The notes beneath the pieces were generated by a model. The model worked only from the letters and a program-made list of their open reading frames with translations, was not told the origin of the DNA and searched no databases. Positions 5,794 to 9,920 of a DNA stretch of 9,920 nucleotides are shown in pieces. This DNA comes from Alphaproteobacteria bacterium MarineAlpha3_Bin3 (GTDB lineage: Bacteria > Pseudomonadota > Alphaproteobacteria > Rhodospirillales > Casp-alpha2): positions 1-9,920 of the forward strand of contig PTLK01000056.1 in the NCBI GenBank assembly GCA_002938075.1, in the 5' to 3' direction. Position 1 is the stretch's first letter; the number at the start of each line of letters is the position of its first letter. A program made the position numbers and the translations under genes.

Positions 5794-6357
5794 ATGTCTT
5801 TGAAAATTCGGCTTTCACGCGGCGGCGCCAAAAAGCGCCCCTATTACCGCGTCGTCGTGGCGGATTCCCGCAAGCCCCGCGACGGGCGCTACATCGAACG
5901 AGTCGGCACCTACAACCCGATGGTTGCCAAGGACCACCCCGAGCGGCTGAAGCTCGACGACGAGCGGATCAAATACTGGCTCGGCGTCGGCGCCAGGCCG
6001 TCCGACCGGGTGGCCCGTTTCCTGGGCGATCTCGGGATGATCGACAAACCGCCAATCCCGGAGCAGACGAAACAGCACCTGCCCCGGGCCAAGACCCTGG
6101 AGCGCCAGAAGGAAGCCGAGGAGAAGGCCAAGAAGGCAGCCGAATCCCCGGTGGAGGAAAAGACAGACGAGGCCCCGGGCGACGACAAGCCGGAGGAAAA
6201 GGCCAAGGAAGCTAAAGCCGACGACAAGGCCGATGACAAGCCGGAGGAAAAAACTGACGAGGCCAAGACTGACGACAAGGCCGACGACAAGGCTAAAGAA
6301 AAAGCCGAGGAAAAGGCCGACGATAAAGAGGACAAGAAGGACAAGAAGGACGGCTAG
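5794..6357 (+). CDS. rpsP: 30S ribosomal protein S16 with long charged tail
   Basis: S16 is an assembly protein of the 30S 5' domain. Residues 1 to about 85 are the conserved core: MSLKIRLSRGGAKKRPYYRV, then VVADSRKPRDGRYIERVGTYNP, then IKYWLGVGARPSDRVA. The family is usually about 80-110 residues; this protein has 187. From about 100 on it is low-complexity: an alpha-helical-looking EKAKKAAE stretch, then three 17-residue repeats (130-180) and a KKDKKDG end. In residues 130-187, 44 of 58 residues are Lys, Asp or Glu. Long charged S16 tails occur in other Alphaproteobacteria, but the clean tandem repeat is notable. AAGGA (5777-5781) is 12 bases from the ATG, a long spacer. It lies 53 bases after ffh with no terminator between them. 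Confidence 0.97.
   Translation: MSLKIRLSRGGAKKRPYYRVVVADSRKPRDGRYIERVGTYNPMVAKDHPERLKLDDERIKYWLGVGARPSDRVARFLGDLGMIDKPPIPEQTKQHLPRAKTLERQKEAEEKAKKAAESPVEEKTDEAPGDDKPEEKAKEAKADDKADDKPEEKTDEAKTDDKADDKAKEKAEEKADDKEDKKDKKDG
6181..6333 (+). repeat. Three 51-base tandem repeats coding a 17-residue unit in the S16 tail
   Basis: Units begin at 6181, 6232 and 6283, each exactly 51 bases (17 codons). Unit 1 reads DDKPEEKAKEAKADDKA and unit 2 DDKPEEKTDEAKTDDKA: 14 of 17 residues and 40 of 51 bases are identical. Unit 3, DDKAKEKAEEKADDKED, is more diverged. An out-of-register EEKTDEA lies upstream at residues 121-127. The exact in-frame period points to duplication by slippage or unequal recombination, followed by drift. 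Confidence 0.85.
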
Positions 6358-6359
6358 TC

Positions 6360-6375
6360 CCGGGCTAGGGCCCGG
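6360..6375 (+). other. GC-rich hairpin just after rpsP
   Basis: CCGGGC (6360-6365) and GCCCGG (6370-6375) form a perfect 6-base-pair stem with a TAGG tetraloop, starting two bases after the rpsP stop. No T-run follows, so it is not a standard intrinsic terminator. It may protect or separate the rpsP part of the polycistronic mRNA, or it may be chance in GC-rich DNA. Confidence 0.4.
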
Positions 6376-6410
6376 CAAGAGCCAAGAAAGGGAAGAAAGC
6401 GTAAAGGATC

Positions 6411-6965
6411 ATGGCGGCAACACAGCAAAAACCATCGCCCGAGGACCGGGTCTGCATCGGCGCCATTGCCGGCGTGCGCGGGCTCAAGGGCGAAGTGCGG
6501 ATCAAGAGCTTCACCGCCGATCCGGACGACGTCGCCGCCTACGGCCCAGTATTCACCGACGGCGGCGAGCGGTCCTTCGATATCCGCGTCACCGCCCGCG
6601 CCAAGGGGCAGATCATCGCCCGCCTGTCCGGCATCGACGACCGCGACGCCGCCGAGGCGTTGAAGGGAGAACGGCTTTACGTGCCGAAAAGCGCCCTCCC
6701 CGAAGCCGAGGACGGCGCCTATTACCACGCCGACCTGATCGGCCTTAGGGTCGAAACAGCCGCCGGAGAGAAGTTGGGGACTGTCAAGGCGGTGCATAAT
6801 TTCGGCGCCGGCGACGTCATCGAGATTACCGGCGCAGGGGACAAGGACGGACTGATGGTGCCGTTTACCGCCGAGGTGGTGCCCGAGGTGGACATCGAAA
6901 ACGGGCGCATCGTCGTCAGTCCGCCGACGGTCCTGGAAGCGCCCGCCGATGAAAACGAAAGCTAG
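6411..6965 (+). CDS. rimM: Ribosome maturation factor RimM
   Basis: RimM helps 30S assembly and binds S19 near the head of the subunit. The 184-residue protein has the N-terminal RimM domain with IGAIAGVRGLKGEVRIKSF (17-33 region) and LSGIDDRDAAEALKG (about 72-86), and a C-terminal PRC-barrel beginning at YYHADLIGL (104-112), followed by GTVKAVHNFGAGDVIEI and LMVPFTAEVVPEVD. Length is typical. The start is placed at the ATG at 6411, which gives a normal lead-in to the conserved region. The nearest Shine-Dalgarno-like AAGGA (6404-6408) leaves only a 2-base spacer, which is tight. It sits between rpsP and trmD in the classical order. Confidence 0.95.
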   Translation: MAATQQKPSPEDRVCIGAIAGVRGLKGEVRIKSFTADPDDVAAYGPVFTDGGERSFDIRVTARAKGQIIARLSGIDDRDAAEALKGERLYVPKSALPEAEDGAYYHADLIGLRVETAAGEKLGTVKAVHNFGAGDVIEITGAGDKDGLMVPFTAEVVPEVDIENGRIVVSPPTVLEAPADENES

Positions 6966-6970
6966 AGGAT
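6965..6970 (+). promoter_or_regulatory. Ribosome-binding site fixing the GTG start of trmD
   Basis: GAGGAT begins on the last base of the rimM stop codon and GAGGA ends 7 bases before the GTG at 6977. There is no in-frame ATG at the N-terminus before the conserved KVLTLFPEMF segment, so the GTG is the credible start. Confidence 0.7.
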
Positions 6971-6976
6971 TTTAAC

Positions 6977-7693
6977 GTGGCCAAGCTGGATTCCCCCTGG
7001 AAGGCGAAGGTGCTGACCCTGTTCCCGGAAATGTTCCCGGGGCCGCTGGGGCTGTCGCTGGCCGGCCAGGGCCTCGAGGCCGGGTCCTGGGCCCTTGAGG
7101 CGGTGGACATCCGCGATTTCGCCGCCGACAAGCACCGCACCGTCGACGACCCGCCCTTCGGCGGCGGCCCCGGCATGGTCATACGCCCCGACGTGGTGTC
7201 CGAGGCCATCGACGCCGCCGCCGGGGCGGACCCGTCGCTGGCGCTGATTTACCTGACCCCCCGGGGCCGCCCGCTGACCCAGGCCCGGGTCGGGGAACTG
7301 GCCCGGGGGCCGGGCATAGTCTTGTTGTGCGGCCGCTACGAAGGGCTGGACGAACGGGTCCTGGACGCCCACGGGCTGGCCGAAATCAGCCTCGGCGATT
7401 TCGTGCTGTCGGGCGGCGAAGCGGCGGCCATCGCCGTCATTGACGCCTGTGTCCGGCTGTTGCCGGGCGTCGTCGGGGCGCCGGAATCGCTGATCGACGA
7501 AAGCTTCGAGAACGGCCTGCTGGAATATCCCCAATACACCCGGCCCCGGGAGTGGCGGGGCCGGACGGTGCCCGAGGTGCTGGTCTCCGGAGACCACGAA
7601 AAGATCAAGGCCTGGCGGCGGCACCAGGCAGAGGCCATCACCCGCGAACGGCGCCCCGACCTGTGGGCCCGTTACGCCGGCGGCGACGGTTAA
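6977..7693 (+). CDS. trmD: tRNA (guanine(37)-N1)-methyltransferase TrmD
   Basis: TrmD uses S-adenosylmethionine to make m1G37 in tRNAs reading CUN, CCN and CGG codons, which prevents +1 frameshifting. The 238-residue SPOUT-class protein begins KVLTLFPEMFPG (11-22). It carries DDPPFGGGPGMV (57-68), and the trefoil-knot SAM pocket in LLCGRYEGLDERV (116-128) and ISLGDFVLSGGE (137-148). SLIDESFENGLLEYPQYTRP follows (171-190), whose Asp174 corresponds to the catalytic Asp of the family. The C-terminal domain contains VLVSGDHEKIKAWRR. Translation starts with GTG. The gene follows rimM by 11 bases, so the two are almost certainly co-transcribed. Confidence 0.98.
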   Translation: MAKLDSPWKAKVLTLFPEMFPGPLGLSLAGQGLEAGSWALEAVDIRDFAADKHRTVDDPPFGGGPGMVIRPDVVSEAIDAAAGADPSLALIYLTPRGRPLTQARVGELARGPGIVLLCGRYEGLDERVLDAHGLAEISLGDFVLSGGEAAAIAVIDACVRLLPGVVGAPESLIDESFENGLLEYPQYTRPREWRGRTVPEVLVSGDHEKIKAWRRHQAEAITRERRPDLWARYAGGDG

Positions 7694-7703
7694 CGAACGA
7701 GGA

Positions 7704-7740
7704 TTTTTGGCTGGGCGGCAACGGCTGGCCGGGCTAAAAA
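7704..7740 (+). other. Imperfect inverted repeat in the trmD-rplS gap
   Basis: TTTTT (7704-7708) and AAAAA (7736-7740) bracket GC-rich arms that pair imperfectly, with G-U pairs and mismatches. It lies 24 bases before the rplS start. It could be a leader element for L19, but the pairing is weak. No small protein is credible in the 71-base gap. Confidence 0.2.
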
Positions 7741-7764
7741 CTGCAATCAACAAGGACGAAAGCC

Positions 7765-8418
7765 ATGGATATCATCAAGGAAATCGAAAACGAACAGCTC
7801 GAAAAGCTCACCGCCGAGCGGCCGGTACCCGACTTCGGGCCGGGCGACACGCTCAGGGTCAACGTCAAGGTGGTGGAAGGCACCCGCGAGCGCATCCAGG
7901 TTTTCGAAGGGGTGTGCATCGGGCGCAAGAACGCCGGGCTCAATTCGTCGTTCACGGTGCGCAAGATTTCCTATGGCGAAGGGGTGGAACGGGTGTTTCA
8001 GTTGTATTCGCCGGCCATTTCCGGGATTGAGGTGATGCGGCGCGGCGCCGTCAGGCGGTCCAAGCTCTATTACCTGCGCGGGCTGAAGGGCAAGCGCGCG
8101 CGGATCGCCGAAAAGACCGATTGGGACCGGGCCAAGACCAAGGACTCAGAAGCCCCGGCCGAGGCGGAAACGGCCCCGGATGCGGCGGCGGAACCGGCCC
8201 CGGAAACCACCCCGGAAAAGCCTAAGAAGAAGGCGAAAAAGAAGAAAAAGGCCAAGGTCGAGGTGCCGGAAACCGGCGCGGCCGGGGAAGTGATCGCCGA
8301 AGCGGTCACCGAGGCCAAGGACGACGCCGGCGATGCCGACAAGAAGGCCAAGAAGCCGAAGAAAAAGGCCGCGGCCAAGGCCAAGGACACTGCCGACGGG
8401 GGCGAAAACGGAAAATAA
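7765..8418 (+). CDS. rplS: 50S ribosomal protein L19 with long Lys/Ala/Pro-rich tail
   Basis: L19 lies at the 30S-50S interface. The core (1 to about 118) is canonical: MDIIKEIENEQLEKL, FGPGDTLRVNVKVVEGTRER, IQVFEGVCIGRKNAG, YGEGVERVFQLYSP and KLYYLRGLKGKRARI. The family usually ends near 115-130 residues; this one has 217. The extra ~95 residues are low-complexity: an Ala/Pro/Glu stretch (129-150), a lysine block PKKKAKKKKKAK (153-164), an acidic/Ala segment with EVIAEAVTEAKDDAGDAD, then a second lysine block (193-207). The tail is probably disordered and able to contact RNA. AAGGA (7752-7756) is 8 bases from the ATG. It is the last translation gene of the operon before leuC. Confidence 0.97.
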   Translation: MDIIKEIENEQLEKLTAERPVPDFGPGDTLRVNVKVVEGTRERIQVFEGVCIGRKNAGLNSSFTVRKISYGEGVERVFQLYSPAISGIEVMRRGAVRRSKLYYLRGLKGKRARIAEKTDWDRAKTKDSEAPAEAETAPDAAAEPAPETTPEKPKKKAKKKKKAKVEVPETGAAGEVIAEAVTEAKDDAGDADKKAKKPKKKAAAKAKDTADGGENGK

Positions 8419-8436
8419 CAAAAACAAACCTTAAAA

Positions 8437-8453
8437 GGGGGCCCCGTACCCCC
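8437..8453 (+). other. GC-rich hairpin between rplS and leuC
   Basis: GGGGG (8437-8441) and CCCCC (8449-8453) can pair around CCCCGTA. A + strand T-run is missing (AAATAAAAC follows), so it is not a normal terminator. It could weakly separate the ribosomal genes from leuCD. No leucine-codon-rich leader peptide is visible in the 61-base gap, so I find no attenuation of the E. coli leu type. Confidence 0.3.
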
Positions 8454-8463
8454 AAATAAAACT

Positions 8464-8472
8464 AAGGAGGAG
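8464..8472 (+). promoter_or_regulatory. Strong ribosome-binding site of leuC
   Basis: AAGGAGGAG is the most complete Shine-Dalgarno sequence in the window and ends 7 bases before the leuC ATG. It suggests that leuC is translated well even when transcribed from the distant ffh promoter. Confidence 0.75.
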
Positions 8473-8479
8473 AAAACCC

Positions 8480-9886
8480 ATGACCAAACCGCGGACGCTT
8501 TTCGACAAGATCTGGGAAAGCCACCTCGTCAACGTCCAGGACGACGGCACCTGCCTGATCTATATCGACCGCCACCTGATCCACGAAGTCACCAGCCCGC
8601 AGGCGTTCGAGGGGTTGCGCGCCGCCGGGCGCAAGGTGCGCCGCGCGGACCTGACGCTGGCGGTCGCCGACCACAACGTGCCGACCACCGACCGCTCCCA
8701 AGGCATCGACGACGAGGACAGCCGCATCCAGATTGAGGCACTGACCAAGAACTGCGCCGAGTTCGGCGTCGAGCTGTTCGACATGAACGACATCCGCCAG
8801 GGTATCGTCCACATCATCGGCCCTGAGCAGGGCTTCACCCTGCCCGGCACGACGCTGGTCTGCGGCGACAGCCACACCGCGACGCACGGTGCCTTCGGGT
8901 CGCTGGCGTTCGGCATCGGCACCACTGAGGTCGAGCACGTGTTGGCGACGCAAACCCTGTTGCAGATGCCGCTAAAGAACATGCGCATCACCGTCGACGG
9001 GGACTTGCCCACGGGCGTCGTCGCCAAGGACCTGATTTTGGCCGTCATCGGCGAAATTGGCACCGCCGGCGGCACCGGATATGTCATCGAATACGCCGGC
9101 TCGGCGATTGAGGACCTTTCCATGGAAGGGCGGATGACGGTCTGCAACATGACCATCGAGGCCGGTGCCCGGGCCGGGCTGGTGGCGCCGGACGAAAAGA
9201 CTTATCAATACCTGATGGGGCGGCCGAAATCGCCCAAGGGCGGGGCCTGGGAGCAGGCCGTGGAATTCTGGAAGACGCTGCCCAGCGACCCAGGGGCGGC
9301 CTACGAAAAGGAAGTGACCTTGAAGGCCGCCGACATCGCGCCGCAGGTGACCTGGGGCACGTCGCCGGAGGACGTGGTGCCGATCACCGGCTCGGTGCCG
9401 GCGCCCGACGATTTCGACGACCCGGCGAAGCGGGAATCGACGAAGATGGCGCTCGAATATATGGACCTGAAACCGGGCACGCCGATGACCGAGATTCCCG
9501 TCGATTACGTCTTCGTCGGCGCGTGTACCAATGGCCGCATCGAGGACATCCGCGCCGCCGCCAAGATCACCAAGGGGCGCAAGGTGGCCGACGGCGTCAC
9601 CGCGCTGGTGGTGCCCGGCTCGGGCCTGATCAAGGACCAGGCCGAGAAAGAGGGCCTGGCCGATATCCTGATCGAGGCCGGCTTCGAGTGGCGCGAACCC
9701 GGGTGCTCCATGTGCCTGGGCATGAACGCCGACAAGGTACCGCCGAGCAAGCGTTCGGCGTCGACGTCGAACCGCAACTTCAAGGGCCGCCAGGGCGCCG
9801 GCGCGCGCACCCACCTGGTCAGCCCGGCCATGGCGGCGGCGGCCGCCGTCACCGGCAAGCTCGCCGACGTGCGCGAGCTGAGCTAG
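8480..9886 (+). CDS. leuC: 3-isopropylmalate dehydratase large subunit LeuC
   Basis: LeuC, with LeuD, isomerises 2-isopropylmalate to 3-isopropylmalate in leucine synthesis, using a [4Fe-4S] cluster. The 468 residues match the bacterial LeuC length and show MTKPRTLFDKIWESH, ADHNVPTT (64-71), VCGDSHTATHGAFG (127-140), GIGTTEVEHVLATQT (145-159) and the cluster ligands Cys349 (GACTNGR), Cys409 and Cys412 (PGCSMCLGMN). The C-terminal active-site loop reads KRSASTSNRNFKGRQGAGAR. Most relatives have GERCASTSNRNFEGRQG, so a Cys-to-Ser and a Glu-to-Lys change are seen; the Arg and Asn/Ser residues are kept. An active enzyme is expected. The gene follows rplS by 61 bases on the same strand. Confidence 0.98.
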   Translation: MTKPRTLFDKIWESHLVNVQDDGTCLIYIDRHLIHEVTSPQAFEGLRAAGRKVRRADLTLAVADHNVPTTDRSQGIDDEDSRIQIEALTKNCAEFGVELFDMNDIRQGIVHIIGPEQGFTLPGTTLVCGDSHTATHGAFGSLAFGIGTTEVEHVLATQTLLQMPLKNMRITVDGDLPTGVVAKDLILAVIGEIGTAGGTGYVIEYAGSAIEDLSMEGRMTVCNMTIEAGARAGLVAPDEKTYQYLMGRPKSPKGGAWEQAVEFWKTLPSDPGAAYEKEVTLKAADIAPQVTWGTSPEDVVPITGSVPAPDDFDDPAKRESTKMALEYMDLKPGTPMTEIPVDYVFVGACTNGRIEDIRAAAKITKGRKVADGVTALVVPGSGLIKDQAEKEGLADILIEAGFEWREPGCSMCLGMNADKVPPSKRSASTSNRNFKGRQGAGARTHLVSPAMAAAAAVTGKLADVRELS

Positions 9887-9898
9887 GAGAACCGGACC

Positions 9899-9920
9899 AT
9901 GGAAAAATTCACCCAGCTCA
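9899..9920 (+). CDS. leuD: 3-isopropylmalate dehydratase small subunit LeuD, first codons only
   Basis: An ATG at 9899 opens MEKFTQL, the usual beginning of LeuD. It lies 12 bases after leuC, and AGGAG (9885-9889) overlapping the leuC stop codon serves as ribosome-binding site. The call rests mainly on position after leuC, because only seven residues are visible. Confidence 0.8.

Noticed and set aside
5815..6378. 187-codon - strand open frame with a very hydrophobic, membrane-protein-like translation opposite rpsP
   Set aside because: The hydrophobicity is the antisense of Lys, Glu and Asp codons in the S16 tail. rpsP on the other strand is unmistakable.
7707..8030. Open frame starting in the trmD-rplS gap
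   Set aside because: It runs out of frame through rplS and gives an Arg/Gly-rich translation without features.
8070..8427. - strand frames opposite the rplS tail with Phe/Leu-rich translations
   Set aside because: They are antisense shadows of lysine-rich codons in the L19 extension, with no independent signal.
8972..9814. 280-codon - strand open frame
   Set aside because: It lies entirely antisense to leuC and has no recognisable domain.

Overview
The window is high-GC DNA, and every recognisable protein is of alphaproteobacterial type. The order ffh-rpsP-rimM-trmD-rplS-leuC-leuD on the + strand, divergent from dapF-mtaB-ftsY on the - strand, points to Rhodospirillales or a close relative. 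That placement is an inference from protein style and gene order; no 16S rRNA is present to confirm it.

Left block (1-3166, - strand). Reading in the direction of transcription: a 4Fe-4S dicluster protein, dapF (diaminopimelate epimerase), mtaB (tRNA methylthiotransferase) and the first part of ftsY (SRP receptor). dapF/mtaB and mtaB/ftsY each overlap by 4 bases (ATGA), so the three are probably translationally coupled.

Middle block (3167-4366). This is the only accessory-looking stretch. It holds a near-symmetrical intrinsic terminator (3232-3266), a C-terminal remnant of a LysR-family regulator (+ strand, about 3414-3635), a small XRE-family regulator (- strand, 3648-4058), an AT-rich island with short inverted repeats upstream of that regulator, and the promoter and structured leader of ffh.

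Right block (4367-9920, + strand). ffh, rpsP, rimM, trmD and rplS form a classical translation and protein-export operon, followed by leuC and the first codons of leuD (leucine biosynthesis). The SRP GTPase (ffh) and its receptor (ftsY) thus lie about 4 kb apart and diverge. Both ribosomal proteins of the operon carry long charged tails. The S16 tail contains a 17-residue tandem repeat with an exact 51-base period, and the L19 tail is rich in lysine, alanine and proline.

I see no mobile element, CRISPR array, tRNA, rRNA or defence system. Most of the window is core housekeeping. The items most worth a second look are the repeat-bearing S16 tail, the decayed LysR locus beside the terminator, the unusual start region of the 4Fe-4S gene and the structured ffh leader.
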